DNA from: Nymphaea colorata
Taxonomy: Eukaryota; Streptophyta; Magnoliopsida; Nymphaeales; Nymphaeaceae
Assembly: GCF_008831285.2 (NCBI RefSeq)
Contig: NC_045149.1
Coordinates: 21,892,535 to 21,956,534 of the forward strand
Direction of reading: 5' to 3'
DNA: 64,000 bases
How positions within the stretch are numbered: position 1 is the stretch's first letter; each line of letters begins with the position of its first letter. The position numbers and the translations under genes were made by a program. Below the pieces are notes generated by a model that was not told the origin of the DNA, did not search any database, and was given only the letters and a program-made list of their open reading frames with translations. This document shows positions 53,305 through 63,269 of this stretch, one piece after another.

Positions 53305-53683
53305 TGTTGGAAATTTCTAGAAGGGAATCTAGTGCGCCAAGATAGGAGGCAGATCACGAAGAACACAGATCATGCAAAAGATCAGGAAAGAAGATCAAGT
53401 CAAACAAAAGTCAAGAGCAGATTAAGATTCTTTGAAAGAAATAAGAGTTTATCTTAATTCCTTTTTTTCCTTGCTGTGAAGATCTAGCTTATCACGTTCC
53501 TGTTTCTTTGCTCCCATCTTCTATATATAGAGTTGTACCGTGGTTCTGAAATATGAATGAAAAACAGACTTTTCCCTTCTCGTGGATGTAGGCTTAAAAC
53601 TGCCGAACCACGTAAATCCCTCTTCTCTCTCTCTTCTGTTTTTATCTAGCTTTCTTTGCTCTTGGATACAATGGTTTTCAACA
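53305..53683 (+). repeat. Element C 5' LTR
   Basis: 379 bp, TGTTGGAAATTTC...GGTTTTCAACA. TATA-like TCTATATATAGAG is near 53520. (T)n and (CT)n runs lie towards the end. Confidence 0.95.
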
Positions 53684-53697
53684 TGGTATCAGAGCAG
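53684..53697 (+). other. Element C primer-binding site
   Basis: TGGTATCAGAGCAG, complementary to initiator tRNA-Met, directly after the LTR. Confidence 0.92.
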
Positions 53698-54272
53698 GTT
53701 CTTGAGAGAGAGTGCTTCATAGTGTTTATTGTTCCTAAAGAACGCTAGTCACCAGAAGTATCACTCTGATCAGAGGATTGTTCGTTAGTCTTCTAAGTCT
53801 GATTGAAGACAAATTACAGAAGAAACCAGAGCTTCGCCTGAGAACAGCAATCCTTCTGGCAAGGTTCTGCCTTTACGGTAACAGTTTTTTTCCTAAATCT
53901 CAGAATTGGGGATTTTCTATGCTTCGGTGATGTATTCTCATCATCGTCTGGATTAACTTCACCATTCATTGATTCTCGTTGGAGGAAGAGAATTTCTGTT
54001 TAAAAAGAAAAACAGAGACCACGCGAGGAAGTTCGTTTAATCATTCTCTGGCGACGTCGGTATTTTTTGGGATTTTCAGTTGTCGAGCAGAGTCCTCTTG
54101 AATCCTCCCAGGTCCTTTGGTAGTCATCTGTGACTAACGACTGAAATTTATCACCCATGCCCAAAGTTGTTTGCGCTCGGTGTTTTTTTGGATCTTGTTC
54201 AGTTTGATCTCTTGTGTATTTAATTTTTTGCCCTGCTATTTGAGGAGTCGGTGTGCTTTTTTCTCTGTCTTC

Positions 54273-57200
54273 ATGGAAGAATCTAATCAAAGCAGCAATG
54301 TCAAAGAAAATCCAAGAAACAACGATCATAACGTCAACACGTTGAAGATTACATCTACTCTTCTCAATGGCAAAAATTACTTAAGCTGGGCAAAAGCTGC
54401 TCGTCTGTTTCTTAGTGGACGATCAAAACTTGGATTCATCAATGGTTCTATAAAACAACCTGATAAACATGATCCAAAATACCAAGAGTGGGAGTCAGAA
54501 AACGACATGATTATGTCGTGGTTAATCAATTCTATGGAGCAGCCAATTGCTAATTTGTTTCTTTACCAAGAAACAGCTAAAGAGGTCTGGGATACCTTGA
54601 AAGAGTTGTATGGAGAACAAAACAATCTGGCTCGTATTTATGAAATTCAAATGGAAATTTCTAAGCTTACTATGGGAGATAAGCCAATTCAACTTTATCT
54701 TGGTCAGCTACGAAGTCTCTATGATGAACTCTTACAATACCGACCAGCCACCTTTGATCCTGATGTTTATAAACATAGATTTGAAGAAGATAAGATCTTC
54801 AAAGTTCTTGCTGGTCTACCTGATGATTACGAAGCAGTTCGAAGTCAGATTTTGATGACGTCTCCTCTTCCAACATTTAACAATGTTTGTCAGACCATAC
54901 AAAGAGAGGTAGCCCGTCGAAAAGTTATGAACGTGTCCTCAAAAATTAGTAGTGAAGAAAGTCTTGAGAAAATGGCATGTTATGTTAACAATAAAAAGGG
55001 AGACTCCAAACTACTCAATGATAGCAACAATGGCCAGAGAATCCGAAGCAGATTCAAATGCAATCACTGCAAGAAGATTGGACACACACGTGATAGATGT
55101 TGGGAGTTAATTGGTCGTCCAACGAAAGAGAAATCATCATCCAAACAATCAGATCTAGCCAACTTTGTGACCAAGGAAGATCTTGAAAAATTCTTTCAAA
55201 AGTTTTCAAAGACGAATCTGGTTTCATCTCAACCAGTTGAATCTGAAGGTAAGAATCATGCTCTTATTTCTGTTTCTGCTGCTTCAACTTGGATTGTTGA
55301 CTCTGGGGCCACCGATCACATGACTGGAAATTCTTTTAAGATTACTAGTTTAGACAAAGAACAAAAACAACACGTCTTTACTGTAGATGGGTCTCCTATA
55401 GCAGTTGAAGGAGTTGGTAGAACTACTTTTCTTGAAAAAGATATTAAATCTAGTGTTCTCTATGTTCCTAAGATATCTGCCAGTCTAATGTCTGTGAGCA
55501 AATTGACAAAAACTCATAATTGTTTGGCTATTTTTTCTTCAAAGGAGGTGATTTTTCAGGATCGAAACTCGAAGAAAGTGATTGGTAGAGGACGCGAGCA
55601 TGGAGGTCTCTATATGATAGATACGTGTGATGCTAGTTTCCTTACTTACAGAGAAAAAGAATCTGAGTACCAAAAGTGGCATGCTCGCCTTGGACATGTC
55701 TCTGATAGGAGTTTAAAGCAGCTGGTTCCTAATCTCACCATTGAAAGCAGGGCATGCGATGCTTGTGAGTTTTCCAAATCAACAAGGTTGCCGTTCCAAC
55801 CTAACAGTGAGAGATCTTCTAATTTTTTCAGTTTAGTACATTCTGATGTGTGGGGGCCTGCCCCTGAGGATTCTTATGCTGGTTTTAAGTATTATGTTTC
55901 ATTTATTGATGATAAGTCTAGAATGACATGGATCTATTTTCTCAAAAATAAAAGTGAAGTTCCCACATTGTTTGAGGAATTTTATAACATGGTTCTCACT
56001 CAATATGGTTCTAAGATCCAAAAGCTTCGATCAGACAATGGAGGAGAATATGTTAATGACATTCTAAAAAATTTCTTGAAAGAAAAAGGCATCCAACCTC
56101 AGTATACATGTGCAGGAACCCCTCAACAAAATGGAGTTGCAGAACGAAAAAATCGTCAGTTACTCAATATTGGTCGATCTATTATGATGCATATGAATGT
56201 TCCTTCACGTTTTTGGACTGATGCTATTGCTACAGCTTGCTATTTAAGCAATAGAACTCCAAATTCGAGTATAGATGATAAAATTCCTATTGAATTTCTT
56301 TTAGGAAGGGCAGTTTCAATTCAACATCTCAAAGTTTTTGGGTGCAAATGTTATGTGCATGTTCAAGAAAATTTTAGGAACAAGTTTCAGAAACGAGCTA
56401 CAAAATGTATTTTTCTAGGTTATTCTAGTAGAAAAAGAGGATACAAGTGTTATGATCCTATTTCTCGGAAACTTCTTGTTGCTCGTGATGTTAAGTTTTT
56501 TGAGCAGGAGCCATACTTTGGTGTCTCAATTCAGGGGGAGCAAGTAAGTAATGAAGATTTGCAGCACAGTGAGCAGGTTCAGCCTCTTGTTGATGTTTTT
56601 AACAACACCTCTGTTGTTGATCACCAGTCTATAGAATCTAACCCCATAGATCATAGAGAGGGATCTATCATGGAAGAACCTGAACAAATATTCCCAGAGA
56701 TCAATGTATCTGAATCAACCCAAAGCCAAGGTCCTGAGCTACCTATTCGTCGTTCCACTCGTAATACCAGACCACCAATAAAACTGAGTGACTACTACAC
56801 CTACTTGACTGCAGGCAAAGTTCATTCAATAGAAAAATATGTAACATTTCAGACCCTATCTCTTCCGTACCAAACCTATGTGTTAAACACTTACTCCCAA
56901 ACTGAACCAAAAACCTTTGATGAGGCAAACAGGGACAGTAGGTGGAGAGAAGCTATGAAAGAAGAACTTACTGCGTTGCACAAAAATCAAACTTGGGATC
57001 TTGTTCCTCTCCCTGAAGGAAAGAAATTGGTTGGATGCAAGTGGGTGTATAAACTAAAGTTTAAAAGTGATGGGACAGTGGAACGGTTCAAGGCTCGTCT
57101 AGTTGGAAAGGGTTTCATGCAAACAGAAGGAATAGATTACAATGAAACATTCTCTCCAGTTGCCAAAATGAACACCATCAGGATTTTACTTTCTGTTGCA

Positions 57201-58436
57201 GCTAATAAAAGGTGGGAATTAATGCAGCTTGATGTGAAAAACGCTTTCTTGCATGGAGAACTTCATGAAGAAGTTTATATGGAAGTTCCGCAGGGTGTTC
57301 CAAACCCAAGTGGGTATGTCTGTAAGTTAAAAAAGGCTTTATATGGGTTAAAACAGTCTCCTCGTGCTTGGTTCTCTCGCTTAAGCGATGTTCTTACTCA
57401 AATTGGTTTTAAAAGAAGTTCAGCAGATTATACCATGTTCACCTATACTAGAGGATTGAAAATTGTTATCTTACTTGTTTATGTAGATGACATTATTTTG
57501 ACAGGAGATGACACAGAATTCATGGCGCAAGTCAAACAACTCCTTAATAAGCAGTTCGAAATCAAAGATCTAGGTGTTTTAAGGTATTTTTTGGGTATTG
57601 AAGTTGCGCACTCTGACAAAGGTATTTTTATTTGCCAACGGAAATATATTCTTGACCTATTAAAAGAGACAGGATACATTGGAGCTAAGGCTGCTGACAC
57701 TCCTTTGGAACTAAACTGCAAACTGCGTAAAGAAGATGGAGACATTGTTGAGAATATTCAAGGTTTTCAGCAACTTGTTGGTAAACTCATATATTTAACT
57801 GTGACCAGACCTGATATTGCTTATGCTGTTAGTTTAATAAGTCAGTTCATGCATAAACCAAGATCCACACATGTTGAAGCTGCCCATAGAGTGTTGAGGT
57901 ATCTAAAAGGGACTCCAGGAAAAGGAATACTCATGAAACGTGATCAACAACTAGAAGTAATCGGATACGCCGATGCTGATTGGGCAGGAGATCCAAATGA
58001 TCGCAGATCTACGTCTGGTTACTGCACATTTGTTGGAGGAAATTTGGTAACATGGAAAAGCAAAAAACAAACCATTGTAGCCAGATCAAGTGCTGAAGCT
58101 GAATACAGAGCAATGGCAGCTTGCACTTGTGAACTTATGTGGGTCAAAGCAGTACTAAAAGACATGAACATTGAAATAAAGAAAGCTATGAGCTTATTGT
58201 GCGACAATATGGCTGCAATATATATTGGAGCTAATCCTGTCTTTCATGAGCGCACCAAACATATTGAAGTTGATTGCCACTTTATTAGAGAGAAAGTTCA
58301 AGATGGTACCATCACTACTCCGCACGTTAAAAGCGAAAGGCAACTAGCTGATATCTTCACTAAGAGTCTTGCAAAGGACAAACATCTTTACATATCAAAC
58401 AAGTTGGGGCAGATTGATATCTGCTCACCAACTTGA
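54273..58436 (+). CDS. Ty1/copia Gag-Pol polyprotein (element C)
   Basis: 1387 residues in a single frame, the usual copia arrangement. I start at ATG 54273 (MEESNQSS); the frame is open upstream but without an ATG. Domains with approximate residues: Gag with a UBN2-like capsid part (30-220); zinc knuckle CNHCKKIGHTRDRC (about 262); aspartic protease VDSGATDHMTG (about 342); GAG-pre-integrase zinc region, H..H...C..C (about 470-500); integrase core with HSDVWGP, SDNGGEYV and GVAERKNR supplying D, D and E (about 522, 587 and 622); reverse transcriptase with YVDDIILTGDD (about 1069); RNase H with ADADWAGD (about 1234) and the final LADIFTKSL region. All catalytic motifs are intact, so the element could be autonomous. 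It acts in cytoplasmic virus-like particles and the nucleus to copy and integrate itself. Confidence 0.96.
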   Translation: MEESNQSSNVKENPRNNDHNVNTLKITSTLLNGKNYLSWAKAARLFLSGRSKLGFINGSIKQPDKHDPKYQEWESENDMIMSWLINSMEQPIANLFLYQETAKEVWDTLKELYGEQNNLARIYEIQMEISKLTMGDKPIQLYLGQLRSLYDELLQYRPATFDPDVYKHRFEEDKIFKVLAGLPDDYEAVRSQILMTSPLPTFNNVCQTIQREVARRKVMNVSSKISSEESLEKMACYVNNKKGDSKLLNDSNNGQRIRSRFKCNHCKKIGHTRDRCWELIGRPTKEKSSSKQSDLANFVTKEDLEKFFQKFSKTNLVSSQPVESEGKNHALISVSAASTWIVDSGATDHMTGNSFKITSLDKEQKQHVFTVDGSPIAVEGVGRTTFLEKDIKSSVLYVPKISASLMSVSKLTKTHNCLAIFSSKEVIFQDRNSKKVIGRGREHGGLYMIDTCDASFLTYREKESEYQKWHARLGHVSDRSLKQLVPNLTIESRACDACEFSKSTRLPFQPNSERSSNFFSLVHSDVWGPAPEDSYAGFKYYVSFIDDKSRMTWIYFLKNKSEVPTLFEEFYNMVLTQYGSKIQKLRSDNGGEYVNDILKNFLKEKGIQPQYTCAGTPQQNGVAERKNRQLLNIGRSIMMHMNVPSRFWTDAIATACYLSNRTPNSSIDDKIPIEFLLGRAVSIQHLKVFGCKCYVHVQENFRNKFQKRATKCIFLGYSSRKRGYKCYDPISRKLLVARDVKFFEQEPYFGVSIQGEQVSNEDLQHSEQVQPLVDVFNNTSVVDHQSIESNPIDHREGSIMEEPEQIFPEINVSESTQSQGPELPIRRSTRNTRPPIKLSDYYTYLTAGKVHSIEKYVTFQTLSLPYQTYVLNTYSQTEPKTFDEANRDSRWREAMKEELTALHKNQTWDLVPLPEGKKLVGCKWVYKLKFKSDGTVERFKARLVGKGFMQTEGIDYNETFSPVAKMNTIRILLSVAANKRWELMQLDVKNAFLHGELHEEVYMEVPQGVPNPSGYVCKLKKALYGLKQSPRAWFSRLSDVLTQIGFKRSSADYTMFTYTRGLKIVILLVYVDDIILTGDDTEFMAQVKQLLNKQFEIKDLGVLRYFLGIEVAHSDKGIFICQRKYILDLLKETGYIGAKAADTPLELNCKLRKEDGDIVENIQGFQQLVGKLIYLTVTRPDIAYAVSLISQFMHKPRSTHVEAAHRVLRYLKGTPGKGILMKRDQQLEVIGYADADWAGDPNDRRSTSGYCTFVGGNLVTWKSKKQTIVARSSAEAEYRAMAACTCELMWVKAVLKDMNIEIKKAMSLLCDNMAAIYIGANPVFHERTKHIEVDCHFIREKVQDGTITTPHVKSERQLADIFTKSLAKDKHLYISNKLGQIDICSPT

Positions 58437-58445
58437 GGGGGAGAT
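58435..58445 (+). other. Element C polypurine tract
   Basis: GAGGGGGAGAT overlaps the gag-pol stop codon and abuts the 3' LTR; it primes plus-strand synthesis. The same tract precedes the 3' LTR of B. Confidence 0.85.
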
Positions 58446-58824
58446 TGTTGGAAATTTCTAGAAGGGAATCTAGTGCGCCAAGATAGGAGGCAGATCACGA
58501 AGAACACAGATCATGCAAAAGATCAGGAAAGAAGATCAAGTCAAACAAAAGTCAAGAGCAGATTAAGATTCTTTGAAAGAAATAAGAGTTTATCTTAATT
58601 CCTTTTTTTCCTTGCTGTGAAGATCTAGCTTATCACGTTCCTGTTTCTTTGCTCCCATCTTCTATATATAGAGTTGTACCGTGGTTCTGAAATATGAATG
58701 AAAAACAGACTTTTCCCTTCTCGTGGATGTAGGCTTAAAACTGCCAAACCACGTAAATCCCTCTTCTCTCTCTCTTCTGTTTTTATCTAGCTTTCTTTGC
58801 TCTTGGATACAATGGTTTTCAACA
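58446..58824 (+). repeat. Element C 3' LTR
   Basis: 379 bp, identical to the 5' LTR except for one base by eye. Confidence 0.95.
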
Positions 58825-59090
58825 GGTTCATCCCAAAATCAGTGCTATTGTTGATGTTGTTGCCAGCAATATTTGTGATTCAGTTTGCTTTAGAATTGTC
58901 ATATGGCAAAGCTTGCAAACTTTCATCCATTTTTAGAGATGATAAAACTCGTTTTACATGGTTTAATGTATCCTTTGCAATATAAATCTGGTTTTTTGAT
59001 GCCTTCGTCCACTTCCACAGGATGATTGGGCGTTACTTTGAGAGCAAAATTAGCAGTATCGGTCAATTTGAACATTACGAAGAATTTATA
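58825..59090. repeat. Block E fragment right of element C
   Basis: Continues the flank at 53268-53304: 'TGTTGATGTTGTTGCCAGCA', 'CAGTTTGCTTTAGAATTG', 'AGAGATGATAAAACTCGTTT' and 'CCACTTCCACAGGATG'. Like block E elsewhere, it precedes a lectin promoter. Confidence 0.65.
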
Positions 59091-59164
59091 TATAGTGTTT
59101 CATGAATTTACTCAAATCTTTTATTCAAGTTCATGTGACAATAATAAACTCTTTTCATTATCCA

Positions 59165-59595
59165 ATGGACTTTAAGAGATGATATATGCAACATATAGAG
59201 CAGTTTGAACTGGGGAGACAAGAATGAAGACATTATTGCTTTCTGGCAGGCATAATTTAGGCATTTGCCCATGTCCAGGGCCGGCACTTCAAAGGGTGAG
59301 CTGGATGATTTAATCAAACTGCGCAGATGCGGCAGTCCGATAGGATTTTTTTAACTACTTTTCTTGCAAGAAAACGATGTGCCTAGGGAAGGAACAGCAC
59401 GTTGGAACAGATAATATATTTCGGGTGTGCATGGATAAGTCAAGCGACTCGATTCAAACTCTACCTATTTCTTCTCCGCTATAAATTCGACCAGCAAACC
59501 CAGGTGGAGCTCAACCCAGGAAACAGCTACCCATCTCCCCTTGTTCCTCTTCCACAGATCTCTCTGCAGAGAGCTCAAACTCGAGCAAAGTTTCG
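59165..59595 (+). promoter_or_regulatory. Promoter and 5' UTR of lectin 59596
   Basis: Conserved lectin upstream block (GAACTGGGGAGACAAG, GGATGATTTAATCAAACTGC, CTTGCAAGAAAACGATG, AGTCAAGCGACTCGAT) with TATAAAT at 59480-59486, 116 bp before the ATG. The leader keeps CTCTGCAGAGAG and CTCGAGCAAAGTTTCG. Confidence 0.75.
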
Positions 59596-60006
59596 ATGGC
59601 AGCACAAGTGGTAGCTAAAGCCGTAGCCATTCTAGCTCTCCTGGCTACCCTCTCCTCTCATGCAGCTGCGGTGGATGTGCTGTACAGCGGGCAGACCCTC
59701 CTTGCAGGCCAGTTCTTAGTGAATGGGCCTTACAAGTTCATCATGCAGGCGGACTGCAACCTGGTGCTCTACATCATCGGAATCAGGGCGCTGTGGTCTT
59801 CCGGCACCGCCGGGAAAGGCCGCAACTGTTGGGCAACCCTACAGAGAGACGCCAATTTGGTTGTCTACTCAGGAGGTAAAGCTCTTTGGGCAAGTGGGAC
59901 GGCGAGAGGCGCCAACAACTACCGCCTGAAGGTGCAGGCGGATGGTAACGTGGTGATCTACGATCCTGCCGGACATGCTGTGTGGGCTACCAATACGAGC
60001 AAATAG
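59596..60006 (+). CDS. GNA-related mannose-binding lectin, A-type, shortened C-terminus
   Basis: 136 residues, intronless. Signal peptide residues 1-25 end SSHAAA. Sites at 51-59 (MQADCNLVLY), 83-91 (LQRDANLVVY) and 114-122 (VQADGNVVIY) keep all five sugar-binding positions; Cys54 and Cys78 are present. It differs from 15389 by IIGIRALWSSG for VNGNRALWASG, by NCWATLQ for NCRAILQ, and by ending ATNTSK instead of continuing TVQHANRKA; the shorter tail may remove a C-terminal extension or only trim it. TATA box and poly(A) signal (60059) are present, so the gene could be active. It is the most diverged intact A-type copy and lies about 27 kb from its nearest intact neighbour, separated by elements B, D and C. 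Confidence 0.94.
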   Translation: MAAQVVAKAVAILALLATLSSHAAAVDVLYSGQTLLAGQFLVNGPYKFIMQADCNLVLYIIGIRALWSSGTAGKGRNCWATLQRDANLVVYSGGKALWASGTARGANNYRLKVQADGNVVIYDPAGHAVWATNTSK

Positions 60007-60058
60007 AGTGGCGCGCAGCAGGACACGCTTGCTGTAGATCCAACTTAAAGAGCCCGTG

Positions 60059-60064
60059 AATAAA
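60059..60064 (+). promoter_or_regulatory. Poly(A) signal of lectin 59596
   Basis: AATAAA in GCCCGTGAATAAAATATG, 53 bp after the stop codon; a second (CAATAAAA) lies near 60178. Confidence 0.75.
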
Positions 60065-60097
60065 ATATGCACTGTTGCTTAGTTCCTATATAGACTG

Positions 60098-60300
60098 CGT
60101 CATGAGTTTCATGGCCCTCAAGGCCTCAACGTCTTTGATGTGTGGCCTGAAACGTGATTGTCTACGGCCGCAACTATCAATAAAATTACTTCTTATCTGG
60201 ACTGCTTTGTTATGCTGTCTGTCAGATGTCATAATCTGATTTCTTCTGTTTTTCTTTGGTGAAAATTTCACAGCAAGGCAGGAATTGTAAGAATAAAAGA
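60098..60300. repeat. Lectin distal 3' UTR and partial block D, copy 7
   Basis: 'GACTGCGTCATGAGTTTCAT', 'TTTGATGTGTGGCCTGAAA' and 'TGTCATAATCTGATTTCTTC', then 'TTTCACAGCAAGGCAGGAAT'. Block D stops near 60300, where unrelated AT-rich sequence follows. Confidence 0.7.
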
Positions 60301-60479
60301 ATGTGAAATTTTTAATGATTTTCTGTGTTTTTTTCTTTACACCAAAAATTACCCGAGAAAAGTTTTACCGTTAAAAATTTGAGAATGATGTTTGTGACAA
60401 TGCATCCTATGTAACATACACGATTCAACCGCTTAGCTGTGAATTTCTTCTCAGCTCGCGTTCTCGAACGACCAGCCAA

Positions 60480-61027
60480 CGCATAAAACATATATTGTCG
60501 AAACTTATCCTCAAGTTATTGCATTGCTTTTTCTGGATAGATGACCGAAGGAGTGGCATGAGCGATCTGGCAACATTGAGGAGTTGCCGACTTTTGAGCC
60601 AAAACAAGAAGCATAGTCTTTAATAACACAAGACGATACTATTTGTTCCTGCTTGTTAAGCTATCAGTTACAAATGGGGATAGCAACGAAAACCCATTTT
60701 CGTTCCTGTATGCTTCGAGCACGGAAAAGCTTCGAAGATAAAGGTGCTGAAAACAGAGACAAAAAGTTCTCCTTACTAAATTGAGCCTATCATCTCTACT
60801 CCGTAGACCTGCATTTCTAATTCTTCCAACTTTCATTCATGAAATTAAGTTTCGTTGCTAAAGGAGACTATATATTGTCGTGCCCCTTTTTGCGAGTTTT
60901 TCCCGGTTTCCCATCGCTGACCCTTTTCCGAACACTTGATCTTCCCTCCATCCACCACCGTAGTTGTGTGGATGGTGGCAGTGGCAGAATCAGGAGAAAT
61001 TGTTGGAGGCCGAGGCACTCATTTAGC

Positions 61028-61065
<38 letters not shown>

Positions 61066-61290
61066 AAGGAGCATGCATTATGTATATAAGAGAACAAATA
61101 TTTAAAAATATTAATATAAATTAAAAAAAAAAAACATTGAAAGCAGCCCACACGTGGCTCGGCCTCGGGTTGGTGGCTATTTTCCCAAATTTTTCCAGCC
61201 TTCCAGTTTCTCTGCTGCTTTTCCGGCGACTTGTTGATCTTCCATTAGTGGTCATCCGCGTACAGGCATTGTAACCGGTGGCCTTCCATG
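60480..61290 (-). pseudogene. Unrecognised protein-like relic, copy 2 (split)
   Basis: 60535-60655 and 61168-61290 together match 41880-42150 (GAAGGAGTGGCATGAGCGAT; AACATTGAGGAGTTGCCGAC; TTTTTCCAGCC; GTAACCGGTGGCCTTC). About 510 bp of unrelated sequence separate the two parts. Frames are not maintained. Confidence 0.4.
60656..61167. other. Insertion of unknown origin with (AT)n
   Basis: Sequence absent from the paralogous relic at 41839-42138. It contains an (AT)n run (61033-61063) and an A-rich stretch (61118-61135). No termini or TSD could be assigned, and no recognisable protein is encoded. Confidence 0.4.
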
Positions 61291-61669
61291 GCAATTGGGA
61301 TTTCTCGATTTGCGGGTGGGCGGCCAGCTGCAAGTTTTCTCTTGTCGAGATCATCTCTCTCGATGTGGAATCCAGTGCCATCAATCTTGCAACACGCAGG
61401 GTATCGTCAAGTTCGTCAATACCATGTGTCATGGAACCACCCTTCTCTCTTAGTGTTTGAGCAGTTTTTGCTTGTGACCTCCTCTTTTGTCCATGCAAGA
61501 TCCACAAATCCAAGAGATAGTGTTTAAATAATGTTTTCTTTAAAAGACAGGTGTTCGACTTTCAAGTTTTAGTTTCCCATCTCTGGACAGACGTCACTTT
61601 GGCTTTCGGTGCACATATTTTATCTCTAACTTTAGTCATCATTTTTTGTTCTAATTGAGTGAATTAATT

Positions 61670-62280
61670 TTCAGCTCTCTCTCTCTCTCTCTCTCACTGA
61701 AGCCACTGTTATCTCTTTTTTCGTCTGTATATATGTTGATCTCTCCTTCATGAGTTTTACAGCTAGCAGAGTATTCCTGGTTTCATTGTGTTTGTATTAA
61801 ATATATGTGTATGTATGTGCGCATACGTGTCTATGCACGTGTGTTCTTATCTGAAATGTAAGAAAAGACATAAACATTCCCCTGCAATGTGTGTTCTGCA
61901 CAAATTGTTTTGCAGAAACATGCCCAAGTTCAGTTGGTCCATGTATTGTATATAAGAATTGTGAAAGTATTTAGAAGATCCTGTCCTCTTTTTCTACCGG
62001 TAGGATGTAATTAAAGTGAATTTGGATAGTATCTTTTGTATTGGAAACAATCCTTCCCTGTTAAGTACTAACTCTAATGAGTTTTTCATTTGCTAGGAGA
62101 TCTAATTTATGCAGTATGAGTTGTGAGACTGAGTAGCTCAGAGAAATTCTAATTCCCTGTCTATGTTATTCATCCGTCCTTTTCTTTAGTTCTAGATTGC
62201 AATTCACAAAACACATGCATGCACATAAGCACAAGCGTCTCCATGGCACTTACACTTTAACAATTATACAAGTAAAATCC
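61670..62280. repeat. Block G, copy 4
   Basis: The longest copy of block G: (CT)n, 'TGTTGATCTCTCCTTCATGA', 'TATTCCTGGTTTCATTGTGT', 'CTTCCCTGTTAAGTACTAAC', 'TATGCAGTATGAGTTGTGAG' and 'CACATAAGCACAAGCGTCT'. It has relatives at 31430-31760, 40680-40930 and 42170-42700. Confidence 0.65.
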
Positions 62281-62439
62281 CTCTAGCCCTTGTTTTAAAT
62301 TATCTTAGAAAGTGTCATCAATGTGTTTGCTTCTTCGCTAATTGGAAAATGCTGTCACGCCACCTTTCTCATTTACTATACTTGGTTTTGGTAGCTACAA
62401 TCCTGTTTTTGGGTTCCAAGGTGTCCTTTCTGGATTTCC

Positions 62440-62848
62440 AGTAGGCGATTGCAGGTGGAACTATTGTGCCGTTTTCTGTGGACTGGCGGCATGAAAGAGT
62501 GGTTTCTTCAGCAGCTTATTGGAGAAGAGTATAGTGATGTGGTGGACCAGCTGGGGTTAACGATAGCTGAAGGAAAAGGTTCGCTTCAGACGGTGGCTAG
62601 ATGTGTTCAGTCTGCCTGCCTTTCGCTCGCTGCAATCCATCATGTTGACTGCTGATAGGGATCCGCTTGTCAGCAAAAGTCTGAATCTTAAAAGCTTGAA
62701 ATCTCAGGATCTATGGCATGCGATTCGGAAGAAGGATACCTCCTTGAAATGTGGTCTCAATATTTGTGAGCCATGTATTCCAGGGAGAGCCAGTCATAAA
62801 CAGATTCTTCAAAAACATGGTATTTCTCTCGTGCAAGACTCAGTATAG
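62440..62848 (+). other. Unrecognised protein-like fragment
   Basis: Two overlapping frames: 62449-62655 (RFLWTGGMKEWFLQQLIGEE, VVDQLGLTIAEGKGSLQTVA) and 62603-62848 (NLKSLKSQDLWHAIRKKDTS, CEPCIPGRASHKQILQKHGI). Composition is gene-like and less AT-rich than the flanks, but I do not recognise the family. Part of it (about 62640-62790) is also present at 42560-42690. It may be an exon or a relic of a host gene broken by a frameshift near 62620. Confidence 0.35.
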
Positions 62849-63269
62849 TTTTTGTTTCCCTAAAAACTATGTCAACAAATATTTGTTGTTCAGTTTAAAT
62901 TGAAAAAGGTTAGATTCATTTTGCTACAATTAGTAGAAGACTGTATCTGATTTTCTTTTCCCATTAAACTGTTAGTCAAAGAGTTGAAAAAAGTAAAGCT
63001 TGTTGGCTCTGAAGAGTGTGTGTGTGTGTGTGTGTGTTTTTTGCTAATAGACGTCACAAAACACATTTATATGAAAAAAGTTGCAAAGAGTAATTTGTAA
63101 ATCAGATTACCTGGGGATAAAACCAGATCACTTAAATTTGAGTTAGAAAATATTTAAAGCAAAATATAAACCTCTTAATATGTTTATAAACTCTAATTTT
63201 ATGTAAACCATTCCAAAGAGTAATTTTGCAATATAAACATTTATATGAAAAAAGTTGCAAAGGGTAATT
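62849..63269. other. Intergenic, with (TG)n
   Basis: AT-rich; (TG)n at 63016-63037, and a local repeat of 'CATTTATATGAAAAAAGTTG' at about 63064 and 63238. No gene. Confidence 0.6.

Larger units (their letters stand above)
53305..58824 (+). mobile_element. Ty1/copia element C, complete and apparently intact
   Basis: A 5520-bp element with 379-bp LTRs, PBS, one uninterrupted gag-pol frame, polypurine tract and exact TSDs GGTTC (53300-53304 and 58825-58829). By eye the LTRs differ at one base (GCCGAACC versus GCCAAACC). It belongs to the same family group as A and B. It interrupts spacer block E; removing it joins AGTGGCAATGCGTGGTTC to ATCCCAAAA as in the uninterrupted copies. Confidence 0.96.

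Noticed and set aside
54171-54272. 34-residue hydrophobic extension of Gag-Pol in element C
   Set aside because: It begins with TTG, not ATG; the first ATG in frame is at 54273 and fits the family start.
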